Of a stretch of DNA of 64,000 nt, positions 35,541-44,794 are shown piece by piece. The stretch's first letter is position 1. Each line of letters starts with the position of its first letter. The stretch comes from Candidatus Desulfobacillus denitrificans (GTDB lineage Bacteria > Pseudomonadota > Gammaproteobacteria > Burkholderiales > Rhodocyclaceae). Position numbers and translations under genes: made by a program. The DNA lies in NCBI GenBank assembly GCA_017347485.1, contig AP021857.1:1655390-1719389 (forward strand), read 5' to 3'. The notes beneath the pieces are model-generated. The model saw only the letters and a list, made by a program, of their open reading frames with translations, was not told the origin of the DNA and did not search any database.

Positions 35541-36499
35541 GTCTCTTCCGCCCGCAGTGCCTCGAGCAACTGCGCGAAATCGTCCGGCAGCGGCGCCTCC
35601 CAGCCCACCTCCTCGCGCGTCGCCGGATGCCGCAGCGCCAGGCGCCAGGCGTGCAGGGCCTGACGCGGGAAATCCGCCAGCTTGTCCCGCGCCTTGCGGC
35701 GCGGCCCATAGACCGGATCGCCGACCAGCGGATGGCCGATGTCGGCCATGTGCACGCGAATCTGATGGGTGCGTCCCGTCTCCAGCGCGCACTCGAGGAG
35801 GGTGGCGCGGGCGAAGCGCTCCCGCACGCGGTAGTGCGTGCGCGCCAGGCGGCCGGAACCGACCACCGCCATCCGGGTGCGCTGCACGGGGTGGCGGCCG
35901 ATCGGCGCGTCGACGACGCCGTCGCGCGCGACGCGGCCGTGCGCCAGCGCGAGATACCGCCGCTGCACCGTGCGCGCGGCGAGCTGGCGCACGAGGTCGG
36001 TCTGCGCCTCCGGCGTCCTGGCGACCACCAGCAGGCCGCTGGTGTCCTTGTCGAGGCGGTGCACGATGCCGGCGCGCGGCAGGGCGGAGAGTTGCGGCGC
36101 ATGATGCAGCAAGGCATTCAGCAGCGTGCCCTGCCAGTTGCCGCTGCCGGGATGCACCACCAGGCCGGCCGGCTTGTTCACGACGAGCAGGTGCGCGTCC
36201 TCGTGCACGATTGCCAGCGGGATGTCCTCCGCGCGCTGCGCCGTCTCCTCGGGCGGCGCGCCGGCCGCGAGCCGCACCTGCTCGCCGCCCCACACCTTGC
36301 GCTTGGCCTCCGCCGCCGTGTCGTCGAGACTGACTTTGCCCTGCTTCACCCAGGCGGCGAGGCGGCTGCGCGAGTGCTCGGGCAACAGGCGCGCCAGCGC
36401 CTGGTCGAGCCGCAGCCCGGCGCAATCGGCGGGAATGACCAGGACGCGCACCGGGTCTGCGATATAATCGGCGCGCTTTCTTTGCCGGGAATCCATCAT
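35537..36499 (-). CDS. rluD: 23S rRNA pseudouridine synthase RluD
   Basis: Pseudouridine synthase for 23S rRNA helix 69 (U1911/1915/1917). An N-terminal S4 domain (LRLDQALARLLPEHSRSRL, WVKQGKVSL) is followed by the catalytic domain with RLDKDTSGLLVVA holding the catalytic Asp, and ALETGRTHQIRVH. Start is uncertain: ATG at 36499 or 36496 gives 320 or 319 residues but overlaps the divergent bamD start, while GTG 36451 (304 residues) begins MRVLVIPADCAG, closer to the family N-terminus, and leaves room for the bamD promoter. No clear ribosome site marks either. Confidence 0.92.
   Translation of the reverse strand: MMDSRQRKRADYIADPVRVLVIPADCAGLRLDQALARLLPEHSRSRLAAWVKQGKVSLDDTAAEAKRKVWGGEQVRLAAGAPPEETAQRAEDIPLAIVHEDAHLLVVNKPAGLVVHPGSGNWQGTLLNALLHHAPQLSALPRAGIVHRLDKDTSGLLVVARTPEAQTDLVRQLAARTVQRRYLALAHGRVARDGVVDAPIGRHPVQRTRMAVVGSGRLARTHYRVRERFARATLLECALETGRTHQIRVHMADIGHPLVGDPVYGPRRKARDKLADFPRQALHAWRLALRHPATREEVGWEAPLPDDFAQLLEALRAEET
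36314..36337 (-). repeat. 24-nt dispersed motif, copy 8
   Basis: Minus strand AAAGTCAGTCTCGACGAC then ACGGCG. Sense in rluD, encoding KVSLDDTA within the S4 domain region. Confidence 0.7.
36463..36468 (+). promoter_or_regulatory. -10 element of bamD
   Basis: Perfect TATAAT 29 bp before the bamD ATG. No clear TTGACA at the proper distance. It lies inside the 5' part of rluD if the longer rluD start is used. Confidence 0.5.
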
Positions 36500-37280
36500 G
36501 CGTAGTCTAGCTTTAATTCTCGCCCTGCTGATCGGCGGCTGCGGCCTGCTGCCCGAGCTCAAGGACGAGACTGCCGGCTGGTCGGCCAACCGCCTGTATT
36601 CCGCCGCCAAGGAAGCCATGGGCGACGGCTCCTACGACAAGGCCGTCAAGTATTTCGAGATCCTCGAAGCGCGCTATCCCTACGGCCGCTACGCCCAGCA
36701 GGCGCAGATCGAGATCGCCTATGCCTACTACAAGGCCAACGAGCCGGCCTCCGCCATCGCCGCCTGCGACCGCTTCATCAAGCTGCACCCGAACCATCCC
36801 AACGTCGACTATGTGTATTACCTGAAGGGCCTGGTCAACTTCAACGAGGACCTCGGCATCGTGGGCTACGTCAGCATGCAGGACCAGTCCGAGCGCGACC
36901 CGAAGGCGGCACGGGAATCGTTCGACGCCTTCAAGGAAATGGTGTCGCGCTATCCCAGCAGCAAGTACGCCGCCGACGCCACGGCGCGCATGAAGTACCT
37001 GGTGAACGCCCTCGCCTCGCACGAGGTGCACGTCGCGCGCTACTACATGAAGCGCGGCGCCTACGTCGCCGCCGCCAGCCGCGCCCAGTTCGCCGTGAAA
37101 ACCTATTCCGGCGCGCCGGCCAACGAGGAGGCGCTGTTCATCCTGGTGAAGGCCTACGACGCCCTCGGGCTGAACGACCTGCGCGACGACGCCGAGCGCG
37201 TCATGCGCACCAACTTCCCCGACAGCGACTACTACAAGCGCGGCCTCGACCGCAAGGAACCCTGGTGGAAATTGTGGTGA
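36498..37280 (+). CDS. bamD: outer membrane protein assembly factor BamD
   Basis: 260-residue lipoprotein of the BAM complex that inserts beta-barrel proteins. Lipobox LIGGC places the lipidated Cys at residue 15. Five TPR-like repeats follow (LYSAAKEAMGDGSYDKAVKYF, YPYGRYAQQAQIEIAYAYYK, ...), and the C-terminus DYYKRGLDRKEPWWKLW is typical. bamC is found at 61438-62571, separated from it. Essential in related bacteria. Confidence 0.96.
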   Translation: MRSLALILALLIGGCGLLPELKDETAGWSANRLYSAAKEAMGDGSYDKAVKYFEILEARYPYGRYAQQAQIEIAYAYYKANEPASAIAACDRFIKLHPNHPNVDYVYYLKGLVNFNEDLGIVGYVSMQDQSERDPKAARESFDAFKEMVSRYPSSKYAADATARMKYLVNALASHEVHVARYYMKRGAYVAAASRAQFAVKTYSGAPANEEALFILVKAYDALGLNDLRDDAERVMRTNFPDSDYYKRGLDRKEPWWKLW

Positions 37281-37304
37281 CGCGGGCCTGAAACGTCCGC
37301 GGAT

Positions 37305-37739
37305 TCAGCGCGCGAGGGCGATCAGCACGCTGCAGGGCGCGTCCTCGATGAGGGTGGCGCCGACCGAGCCCTTCCACCAGCGCGACATGAAGAAGGCGTG
37401 CTTGCGGTGGCCGACGACGATGAGGTCGGCGCCCAGCTCGCCGGCCATACGGCAGATTTCGTCGACCGGCTCGCCGGTGACGACATGGCCCTCGGCCCTC
37501 ACCCCCTTCTCCGCCAGCAGCTTCAGGCCTTCCTCGAGGATCTCCTTGAAGCGGCGGTTCTCGTCCTCCTGCAGGGTGTCCGGCACGAAGCCTTCGGTCA
37601 GGTAGAGGCCGGCCATCAGCGGCGCCACCGCCAGCAGATGGATCTCGGCATGCAGGAAATTATTGATGTCGGCGCATTCGAGCAGCGCCGTCCGGCCGCT
37701 CTGCGAACCGTCGTAGGCCAGCAATACCTTGCGATACAT
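37305..37739 (-). CDS. universal stress protein UspA family
   Basis: 144-residue single-domain Usp. The N-terminus KVLLAYDGSQSGRTAL and the ATP-binding motif G-x2-G-x9-G(S) appear in VVGHRKHAFFMSRWWKGSVG, indicating a nucleotide-binding type. GGAGGGGAAC lies before ATG 37739. Monocistronic, convergent with bamD. A TCGAT-GGTA-ATCGA dyad lies 31 bp upstream, not well placed for an activator site. Confidence 0.92.
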   Translation of the reverse strand: MYRKVLLAYDGSQSGRTALLECADINNFLHAEIHLLAVAPLMAGLYLTEGFVPDTLQEDENRRFKEILEEGLKLLAEKGVRAEGHVVTGEPVDEICRMAGELGADLIVVGHRKHAFFMSRWWKGSVGATLIEDAPCSVLIALAR

Positions 37740-37842
37740 GTTCCCCTCCGTCGGCCGATTGCTTTGGCCTCGATGGTAATCGAAGGGACACGCCGGTTCA
37801 ATCGTGACTTATACTTTCGCGGCTTCAGTCATTCCCGCAACC

Positions 37843-39363
37843 ATGCAACCCGACCTCCAGCCTCCCGTCCAGACGCTCGGCATCGCCGGCGCCGGCGCCA
37901 TGGGCCGCGGCATCGCGCAGATCGCCGCCCAGGCCGGCCTCCGCGTGCTGCTCTTCGACCTCGCGCCCGGCGCCGCCGCCAAGGCGGGCGAGGCCATCGC
38001 CGCAACCTTGTCGGGCCTGGCCGCCAAGGGCAAGATCGCCCGGCAAGATGCCGACGCCGCGGCCGCCCGCATCGAGGCCGCTTCGGCACTGGAGGCCTTC
38101 GCCTCCTGCCAGATCGTCATCGAGGCCATCGTCGAGAAGCTGGAGGCCAAGCGCCGGCTGTTCGCGGCGCTGGAGGACATCGTCGGCGAGGACTGCATCC
38201 TTGCCAGCAACACCTCCTCGCTGTCGGTGACGGAGATCGCCGCCGCCTGCAAGCGGCCGGGCCGCGTCGCCGGCTGCCATTTCTTCAATCCGGTGCCGCT
38301 GATGAAGGTGGTCGAGGTCATCGACGCCCTGCTCACCGAGCCGTGGGTCGGCGAGGCCCTCGCCGAACTGTCCCGCCGCATGGGCCACACGCCGGTGCGC
38401 GCCAGGGACACGCCGGGCTTCATCGTGAACCACGCCGGCCGCGGCTATGTCACCGAGGCGCTGCGCCTGCTCGGCGAGAACGTCGCCGAGGTCCACGTCA
38501 TCGACGCCGTCCTGCGCGAGGCCGCCGGCTTTCGCATGGGGCCGTTCGAACTGCTCGACCTGACCGGCCTCGACGTCTCGCATCCGGTGATGGAATCGAT
38601 CTATCACCAGTACTACGAAGAACCGCGTTACCGCCCCTCCGTCCTTGCCGCGCAGCGCCTGGCCGGCGGCCTGCTCGGCCGCAAGAGCGGGCGCGGCTTC
38701 TATGCCTACGACAACGGCCGGCCGCAGGCCGTGCCGCTGCCGCCCGCACCCGATGCCCGCCCGGCGCGCGTCTGGGTCAGTCCCGCCCGCCCGGCCTACG
38801 CGTCGGCCGCGCGCGAACTGGTGTGCCGCCTCGGCGGCGCGCTCGACGAAAGTCAGTCCCCGCAGGACGGCGCCCTCTGCCTCGTCACGCCGCTGGGCGA
38901 GGACGCCACCGCCTGCGCCGTGCGCGAAGGGCTGGATCCGGCGCGCACCGTCGCCATCGATGTCCTGCCCGGCCTCGACCGCCATCGCACCCTGATGGCC
39001 ACGCCGCTCACCTTGCCGGCGATGCGCGAGGCGGCGCATGGCCTGTTCGCCGCCGACGGCGTGCCGGCTTCCGTCGTGCGCGACAGCGCCGGCTTCGTCG
39101 TGCAACGCGTGCTGGCGCATATCGTCAACATCGGCTGCGACATCGCTCAGCAGGGCATCGCGCAGCCTGCCGACATCGATCGTGCCGTCACCCTCGGTCT
39201 GGGCTACCCGAAGGGCCCGCTGGCGCTGGGCGACGCCCTCGGCCCGCGCACCGTACTCGAGATTCTCGAAAACCTGCAGGCTTCCTGCGGCGACCCGCGC
39301 TACCGCCCCAGCCCCTGGCTGAAGCGGCGCGCCCTGCTCGGCGCCTCGCTGCTGACGCCATGA
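37843..39363 (+). CDS. 3-hydroxyacyl-CoA dehydrogenase (PaaH/PaaC-like)
   Basis: 506-residue NAD-dependent (S)-3-hydroxyacyl-CoA dehydrogenase with one Rossmann domain (GAGAMGRGIAQIAAQAG), catalytic motif SNTSSLSVTEI and CHFFNPVPLMKVVEVI, and two C-terminal 3HCDH domains; the second (about 385-500) contains DSAGFVVQRVLAHIVN and GLGYPKGPLALGD. This double-C-terminal form is typical of PaaH in phenylacetate degradation and related beta-oxidation. ATG 37843 was chosen over an upstream GTG. Overlaps the next gene by ATGA. A 24-nt motif copy at 38849-38872 lies in the inter-domain linker (ESQSPQDGA). Confidence 0.92.
   Translation: MQPDLQPPVQTLGIAGAGAMGRGIAQIAAQAGLRVLLFDLAPGAAAKAGEAIAATLSGLAAKGKIARQDADAAAARIEAASALEAFASCQIVIEAIVEKLEAKRRLFAALEDIVGEDCILASNTSSLSVTEIAAACKRPGRVAGCHFFNPVPLMKVVEVIDALLTEPWVGEALAELSRRMGHTPVRARDTPGFIVNHAGRGYVTEALRLLGENVAEVHVIDAVLREAAGFRMGPFELLDLTGLDVSHPVMESIYHQYYEEPRYRPSVLAAQRLAGGLLGRKSGRGFYAYDNGRPQAVPLPPAPDARPARVWVSPARPAYASAARELVCRLGGALDESQSPQDGALCLVTPLGEDATACAVREGLDPARTVAIDVLPGLDRHRTLMATPLTLPAMREAAHGLFAADGVPASVVRDSAGFVVQRVLAHIVNIGCDIAQQGIAQPADIDRAVTLGLGYPKGPLALGDALGPRTVLEILENLQASCGDPRYRPSPWLKRRALLGASLLTP
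38849..38872 (+). repeat. 24-nt dispersed motif, copy 9
   Basis: AAAGTCAGTCCCCGCAGG then ACGGCG, sense within the 3-hydroxyacyl-CoA dehydrogenase gene but in a different reading frame from copies 8 and 11. Confidence 0.75.
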
Positions 39364-40574
39364 CGCTCGACGCCCGCACCATCCTGCTGCTGATGGCCTT
39401 CACGGCGGTGCCCACCGCCCTGGTGCTGCTGACCGTTTCGCGCTTCTACGCCGCCAGCGTGCGCGGCGTCTGGCATTGGACCGGCGCCAACTTCGCGCTG
39501 GCCATCGGCCTGCTGCTGCTCGGACTGTCGCAAAGCGCCAACGACCTGGCCGCGCGCGTCGGCGGCAACACCCTGCTGGTGCTCACCACGGCGCTGTACT
39601 ACCTGGCCATCCAGCGCCTGCTCGGCGACAAGCCCAGCAGCCGCCTCGCCTGGACGACGGTGGCCGCCGCCAGCCTGATTTTCATCGTGCTGTGGACGGC
39701 AGCCGCGCCCTACCACCTGGCCGTCGGCACGCTGTCCGTCGCCCTCATGATCCTCACCGGCCTGAGTGCCGCGCGACTGCTGCTGCCGCTGTCGTCGGAC
39801 AAGCCCGTCTCGCACCGCTTCACCGGCCTGCTCTTCCTCATCGGCTGCACGCTGATGGCGGTACGCCTGGGATATGCCCTGTTCTCGAACAGCCCGCCGC
39901 CGAATCTCTTCGCGCCCAATTTCTGGCATGGCCTGATCCTCGGCGGCGCCCACATCATCACGATGCTGATGAGCCTCGGCTTCGCCTTGATGATCGTCGA
40001 CCAGCTCGCCTCCGAACTGAACCGCCTTGCCACCCTGGATGCGCTCACCGGCATCGGCAACCGCCGGGTCTTCTATTCCCGCGCCGAGTCCGAGCTGGCA
40101 CGTTGCCGGCGCAAGGGCTCGCCGCTGTCGATCCTGATGATCGACCTCGACCGCTTCAAGTCCATCAACGATGCGCTCGGCCACGCCGCCGGCGACGACA
40201 CGCTGCGCCGCTTTTCCGCCATCGTCGGCCCGCACTTGCGCGAATACGACTTCTTCGCCCGCCTTGGCGGCGAGGAGTTCGGCGTGCTGCTGCCCGACGC
40301 CAGCGAGGAACTCGCCCTGGGCATCGCCGAACGCTTGCGCGAACTGACCGAAGCCGAGCATCTGCCTGCCCCCGATTTCCCGGTGCCCACCACCGCCAGC
40401 ATCGGCGTGGCGCAATTGCAAGCGGAGGAGCGCAGCATCGACCAGCTCATGCACCGCGCCGACCAGGCGCTCTACGCCGCCAAGAGCGGCGGCCGCAACC
40501 GCGTCGTCGCCTCCTCCTGGCTGGAGGAGACCGCGAAGCAGGCCGCCTCCATGGCGCAAGACGTCGGCGCATGA
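39360..40574 (+). CDS. membrane-bound diguanylate cyclase (GGDEF)
   Basis: 404-residue protein. About six or seven hydrophobic segments occupy residues 1-215, then a GGDEF domain with the active-site variant GGEEF in FFARLGGEEFG. An inhibitory I-site RxxD (REYD) lies five residues before it, so product inhibition is expected. No PAS, HAMP or EAL domain. Should make cyclic di-GMP in response to a membrane signal. Its ATG overlaps the dehydrogenase stop and its stop overlaps the HAD gene start (both ATGA), an unusual coupling to metabolic genes. Confidence 0.92.
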   Translation: MTLDARTILLLMAFTAVPTALVLLTVSRFYAASVRGVWHWTGANFALAIGLLLLGLSQSANDLAARVGGNTLLVLTTALYYLAIQRLLGDKPSSRLAWTTVAAASLIFIVLWTAAAPYHLAVGTLSVALMILTGLSAARLLLPLSSDKPVSHRFTGLLFLIGCTLMAVRLGYALFSNSPPPNLFAPNFWHGLILGGAHIITMLMSLGFALMIVDQLASELNRLATLDALTGIGNRRVFYSRAESELARCRRKGSPLSILMIDLDRFKSINDALGHAAGDDTLRRFSAIVGPHLREYDFFARLGGEEFGVLLPDASEELALGIAERLRELTEAEHLPAPDFPVPTTASIGVAQLQAEERSIDQLMHRADQALYAAKSGGRNRVVASSWLEETAKQAASMAQDVGA

Positions 40575-41251
40575 TCGACTGGGACAGCCTCGACACCGTC
40601 CTCCTCGACATGGATGGGACGCTGCTCGACCTGCATTTCGACAACCATTTCTGGCAGGAGCATGTCCCCGTCCGCTATGCCGAGCGCCACGGCCTGCCGC
40701 CTGCCGTGGCGCGCAGCCGCCTCGCCGACATCTACCGCGCCAAGGCCGGCACGCTGGACTGGTACTGCGTGGATTACTGGACGCGCGAACTGCAGCTCGA
40801 CATCGCCCGCCTGAAGCAGGAAGTCGCCCACCTCATCGACGTGCACCCGGACGTGCCGCACTTCCTCGAGACGCTGCGCCGCCACGGCAAGGGCGTCGTG
40901 CTGGTGACCAACGCCCACCGGATCAGCCTCTCGCTGAAGATGGCGCGCACCGGCCTGCAGGTGCATTTCGACCTGCTCGTCAGCTCCCACGAAATCGGGC
41001 GGCCGAAGGAGGATCCCGCCTTCTGGCCGGCCCTGCGCGCCAGGGTGCCCTACGATCCGGCGCGAACCCTGCTCATCGACGACAGCCTGCCCGTGCTGCG
41101 CGCGGCGCGCGCGGCCGGCATCGGCCGGCTGCTCGCCGTGCACAGGCCCGACAGCCGCCAGCCGGAGAAGGATGTCGGCGAATTCGCCGCCTTGCGCCAC
41201 TTTTCGGAAATCATGCCCGGTCCGCCCCCGGCGGGCGGAAGGCGCGCGTGA
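40571..41251 (+). CDS. HAD-like hydrolase (YrfG/GMP-IMP nucleotidase type)
   Basis: 226-residue haloacid-dehalogenase phosphatase. Motif I DMDGTLLDL (nucleophile Asp13, acid Asp15), motif II VTNAH, motif III Lys in GRPKEDPAFW, motif IV LLIDDSLPVL. Length and layout match YrfG, which dephosphorylates GMP and IMP. Coupled by ATGA to the diguanylate cyclase, whose substrate GTP derives from the GMP pool, so a functional link is conceivable. Confidence 0.88.
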   Translation: MIDWDSLDTVLLDMDGTLLDLHFDNHFWQEHVPVRYAERHGLPPAVARSRLADIYRAKAGTLDWYCVDYWTRELQLDIARLKQEVAHLIDVHPDVPHFLETLRRHGKGVVLVTNAHRISLSLKMARTGLQVHFDLLVSSHEIGRPKEDPAFWPALRARVPYDPARTLLIDDSLPVLRAARAAGIGRLLAVHRPDSRQPEKDVGEFAALRHFSEIMPGPPPAGGRRA

Positions 41252-41384
41252 AACCGGTGGCCGTCGCCTGGAATATACTTCAACCCTGAAACGACCCGAG
41301 GCTGGCCGCGGACTCGATTGAACAGGGCGCACACGACCGCTACTCTTCAACCCGGAGCGGCAACGCCAGAACAAGGAGAACCCT

Positions 41385-43007
41385 ATGCAAGGCCTGATGC
41401 AGAACCTGCCCCTGATGATCTCGTCGCTGATCCGCCACGCCGACCGCAACCATGGCGACACGGAAATCGTCTCGCGCGAAACCACCGGGGGCCTCCACCG
41501 CTACACCTACCGCGACGCCCACCGCCGCGCGCGCCAGCTCGCCCGCGCCCTCATCTCGCTCGGTGTGAAGCCGGCCGACCGCGTGGCCACGCTGGCGTGG
41601 AACAACCACCGCCACTTCGAGCTGTACTACGGCGTCTCCGGCATCGGCGCCATCCTGAATACTGTCAATCCGCGCCTGTTTCCAGAGCAGATCGCCTACA
41701 TCCTCAACCATGCCGAGGACGGCCTGGTCTTCTTCGACCTGACCTTCCTGCCGCTGGTCGAGGGCGTCGCCGCGCATTGCAAGGGCGTTCGCGCCTGGGT
41801 AGCGCTGACCGACCGCGCGCACATGCCGCAATCGAAGCTCGACCTGCTCTGCTACGAGGATCTGGTCAACGCCCATTCCGACGACTACGCGTGGCCGGAG
41901 TTCGACGAGAACACCGCCTCCTCGCTGTGCTACACCTCGGGCACCACCGGCAACCCGAAGGGCGCGCTCTACTCGCACCGCTCGACGGTGCTGCATGCCT
42001 ACGGCTCGGCCCTGCCGGACGCCCTCAACCTCTCCGCCCGCGACACCGTGCTGCCGGTGGTGCCGCTGTTCCACGTCAATGCCTGGGGCCTGCCCTATGC
42101 CTGCTCCCTGACCGGCGCCAAGCTGGTCATGCCGGGGCCGCAGCTGGATGGCGCCAGCCTGCACGAACTGTTCGAGGCGGAGCAGGTGACCGTCAGCGCC
42201 GGCGTGCCGACGATCTGGCTCGGCCTGCTGCAGCACTTGCAGGGCAAGGGCCTCAAGCTCACCACGGTCAAGCGCCTGGTGATCGGCGGCTCGGCGGCGC
42301 CGCCGGCGATGATCCGCACCTTCGACGATGCCTTCGGCATCACGGTGCTGCACGCCTGGGGCATGACCGAGATGAGCCCGCTCGGCACGGTCAACACCCC
42401 GAAGGGCAAGCATCTCAAGCTGTCCGCCGCCGAGCGGGACGCGCTGCGCCTCAACCAGGGCCGCCCGATCTACGGCGTGGACATGAAGATCGTCGACGAT
42501 GAAGGCAAGGAACTGCCGCACGACGGCAAGGCCTTCGGCGACCTGCTGGTGCGCGGGCCGTGGATCGTCGCCGGCTACTACAAGGGCGAGGGCGGCAACA
42601 TCCTGCGCGAAGGCGGCTGGTTCCCCACCGGCGACGTCGCCACGCTCGACGCCGACGGCTACATGCAGATCACCGACCGCTCCAAGGACGTCATCAAGTC
42701 CGGCGGCGAATGGATCAGCTCGATCGAACTGGAAAACCTCGCCGTGGCCCACCCGGCGGTGGCCGAGGCGGCCGTCATCGGCGTGGCCCATCCGAAATGG
42801 GACGAACGGCCGCTGCTCATCGTGGTGAAGAAAGCCGGCGAGGAGGTCACGCGCGAGCAGTTGCTCGACTTCATGCGCGACAAGATCGCCAAATGGTGGA
42901 TGCCCGACGACGTGGTTTTCGTCGACAGCCTGCCCCATACCGCCACCGGCAAGTTGTTGAAAACCAAGCTGCGGGAGGAATATCGCGGTCACCGACTGCC
43001 GACCTGA
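41385..43007 (+). CDS. AMP-forming acyl-CoA ligase (medium/long-chain fatty acid type)
   Basis: 540-residue adenylate-forming enzyme that activates carboxylic acids as CoA thioesters. P-loop [13 protein letters not shown]4/A5 region [13 protein letters not shown] and [10 protein letters not shown], the motif [12 protein letters not shown], and the C-terminal Lys in [15 protein letters not shown]. The N-terminus [25 protein letters not shown] is typical of the AlkK/FadD3-like long-chain-fatty-acid-CoA ligase group. A ribosome site AAGGAG lies 10 nt upstream of the ATG. Substrate chain length cannot be set from sequence. Confidence 0.92.
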   Translation: MQGLMQNLPLMISSLIRHADRNHGDTEIVSRETTGGLHRYTYRDAHRRARQLARALISLGVKPADRVATLAWNNHRHFELYYGVSGIGAILNTVNPRLFPEQIAYILNHAEDGLVFFDLTFLPLVEGVAAHCKGVRAWVALTDRAHMPQSKLDLLCYEDLVNAHSDDYAWPEFDENTASSLCYTSGTTGNPKGALYSHRSTVLHAYGSALPDALNLSARDTVLPVVPLFHVNAWGLPYACSLTGAKLVMPGPQLDGASLHELFEAEQVTVSAGVPTIWLGLLQHLQGKGLKLTTVKRLVIGGSAAPPAMIRTFDDAFGITVLHAWGMTEMSPLGTVNTPKGKHLKLSAAERDALRLNQGRPIYGVDMKIVDDEGKELPHDGKAFGDLLVRGPWIVAGYYKGEGGNILREGGWFPTGDVATLDADGYMQITDRSKDVIKSGGEWISSIELENLAVAHPAVAEAAVIGVAHPKWDERPLLIVVKKAGEEVTREQLLDFMRDKIAKWWMPDDVVFVDSLPHTATGKLLKTKLREEYRGHRLPT

Positions 43008-43117
43008 ACCAGCCGGCGCCGTTCGCCACCATTGCCTTCTGCAAAATTTTCTGGACAAGGCAATGACTTCGCGAAAAAATGCTGCGTCGCATCACAATTA
43101 CCTGAAAACGGCTCGAA

Positions 43118-44335
43118 ATGATCTACGCGCTCCATGAGTTGCAACACGCCGCCTCCGCCCCCCTGCAGTTCTGGGCGGAAACCAGCCAGCAGCTTTTCAC
43201 CAATCCGTTCAGCCCCCTCGCCTACCTGCCGCAGAGCAGCCGCGTCGCCGCCAGTTCCGAGCTGCTGGCCCGGGTCGTCAAGCGCTACGAGAAACCGGGG
43301 TTCGGCCTGACTTCCACCGTCGTCGACGGCAAGCCCGTCGCGGTGCGCGAGGAATTCGCCGCCGAGAAGCCATTCTGCAGGCTGCTGCACTTTCGCCGCG
43401 AGACCGCCGTCGTCCATCCGAAGGTGCTTTTGTTCGCACCGCTGTCCGGACACTACGCCACGCTCCTGCGCGACACCGTGCGCGCCCTGCTGCCCGAGCA
43501 CGACGTCTATATCACCGACTGGAACGATGCCCGCCTGGTGCCCCTGGCCGAGGGCTATTTCCACTTCGCCGACTACGTCGCCTATGCGCAGGACTTCATC
43601 CGCCTGCTCGGGCCGGACGTGCATGTCATTTCGGTGTGCCAGCCGACCGTGCCGGTGCTGGCCGCCGTTGCGCTGATGGCCGCCGCCGACGACCCGGCCC
43701 AGCCGCGCAGCATGACGCTGATGGGCGGCCCGATCGACACGCGCCGCGCACCGACCGAGGTCAACCGCTACGCCAAGACGCGCAGCCTGCGCTGGTTCGA
43801 CACCCATGTCATCACCCGAGTGCCGCTGAAGTATCCCGGCTACATGCGGCGCGTCTATCCCGGCTTCCTGCAGCACTCGGGCTTCGTTGCCATGAATTCC
43901 GACCGCCACCTGCAGTCGCACATCATTTTCTACAACAACCTGGTGAAGGGCGACGGCGAGTCGGCCGAGGTGCACCGCAAGTTCTACGACGAATACAACG
44001 CGGTGATGGACCTGCCGGCGGAGTACTACCTGGAAACCCTCGACATGGTGTTCATGAAGCACCAGCTGCCGCGGGGTGAAATGACCGTCGCCGGAAAGCG
44101 CGTCAAGCCATGGGCGGTCCGCGAAACCGCCCTCCTCACCGTCGAGGGCGAGCTGGACGACATTTCAGGGCCCGGCCAGACCGAGGCGGCGCACGAGCTG
44201 TGCCGCAACATTCACGCCAAGAAGAAGGCGCACTATCTGGTGCCGGGCGTCGGCCACTACGGCATCTTCAGCGGAAAGCGCTGGCGCGAGGCGGTCTGCC
44301 CGCGCGTGCGCGACTTCATCCGCGAGCATTCATAG
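43118..44335 (+). CDS. phaZ: intracellular polyhydroxybutyrate depolymerase
   Basis: 405-residue PhaZ that breaks down native PHB granules by thiolysis or hydrolysis. The catalytic Cys replaces the lipase Ser in SVCQPTVP (residue 174). The PHB_depo_C domain follows (NLVKGDGESAEVHRKFYDEYNAVMD, split as NLVKGDGESAEVHRKF and YDEYNAVMDLPAEYYL), and the catalytic His lies in GVGHYGIFSG. Family length is about 400-420. It stands apart from the phaC cluster, downstream of the acyl-CoA ligase with a 110-bp gap. Confidence 0.94.
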   Translation: MIYALHELQHAASAPLQFWAETSQQLFTNPFSPLAYLPQSSRVAASSELLARVVKRYEKPGFGLTSTVVDGKPVAVREEFAAEKPFCRLLHFRRETAVVHPKVLLFAPLSGHYATLLRDTVRALLPEHDVYITDWNDARLVPLAEGYFHFADYVAYAQDFIRLLGPDVHVISVCQPTVPVLAAVALMAAADDPAQPRSMTLMGGPIDTRRAPTEVNRYAKTRSLRWFDTHVITRVPLKYPGYMRRVYPGFLQHSGFVAMNSDRHLQSHIIFYNNLVKGDGESAEVHRKFYDEYNAVMDLPAEYYLETLDMVFMKHQLPRGEMTVAGKRVKPWAVRETALLTVEGELDDISGPGQTEAAHELCRNIHAKKKAHYLVPGVGHYGIFSGKRWREAVCPRVRDFIREHS

Positions 44336-44340
44336 CGCAT

Positions 44341-44385
44341 TCCCCCGCCCCTTCCCGGGGAAGGGGCGTGACGGCCGTTCGCTAC
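44341..44385. repeat. GC-palindrome intergenic repeat, copy B
   Basis: CCCCCGCCCCTTCCCGGGG, AAGGGGC, then GTGACGGCCGTTCGC. Same order of elements as the repeat at 14508-14556. Lies between convergent phaZ and hpf and may serve as a transcription stop. Confidence 0.6.
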
Positions 44386-44402
44386 GCTCCTTGGCCCAAC
44401 GG

Positions 44403-44756
44403 CTAGTCGGCAGTCTCCTGCCGGTTGCTGGCGTGGCGCTTGACGTCGCCGCGCTGGCGGCGCCCGTATTCCTCCACCTGCCGCTTGGCGGCGTCGAAGG
44501 CGTCGCGCAGGGCGACGTAGATGTCCTCGTTCTTGTCCCGGTTCACCACGATCTCGCTGCCCGGCACCTTGATGTCGATGCGCACGTTGTGCAGCTTGCC
44601 CTGGTGGTGGTGCTTGTGCGGCAACTCCACGGTAACGTGGCAGCCGATGATGTTCGGATAAAAAGTCTCCAGCTTGGCAACCTTTTCGCGGATATGGGTC
44701 TCCACGGCGTCGGAATGGGGAATGGCCTTGAAGGTGATCTGGACGGGTCTTTGCAT
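44403..44756 (-). CDS. hpf: ribosome hibernation-promoting factor (short HPF/RaiA family)
   Basis: 117-residue S30AE-family protein that inactivates or dimerises ribosomes under stress. Opens MQRPVQITFKAIPHSDAVE; conserved KVAKLETFYPNIIGC and HVRIDIKVPGSEI-like strand (NVRIDIKVPGSEIVVNRD) are present, with a short basic tail and no long C-terminal dimerisation domain. Monocistronic, with an FNR/ANR-type box and -10 element upstream, so anaerobic induction is likely. Confidence 0.93.
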   Translation of the reverse strand: MQRPVQITFKAIPHSDAVETHIREKVAKLETFYPNIIGCHVTVELPHKHHHQGKLHNVRIDIKVPGSEIVVNRDKNEDIYVALRDAFDAAKRQVEEYGRRQRGDVKRHASNRQETAD

Positions 44757-44794
44757 GGCGACACCTGTCTGTGGGCGGGTTGGGTTTCGCTTCT

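Noticed and set aside
37770..37783. FNR-like dyad TCGAT-GGTA-ATCGA upstream of the Usp gene
   Set aside because: Each half differs from TTGAT/ATCAA, and the centre is only about 38 bp from the start codon, so a class II start site would fall inside the coding sequence.
43008..43117. PhaR operator upstream of phaZ
   Set aside because: The TGCTGCGTCGCA segment has TGC/GCA triplets but no clear symmetric site or promoter around it.
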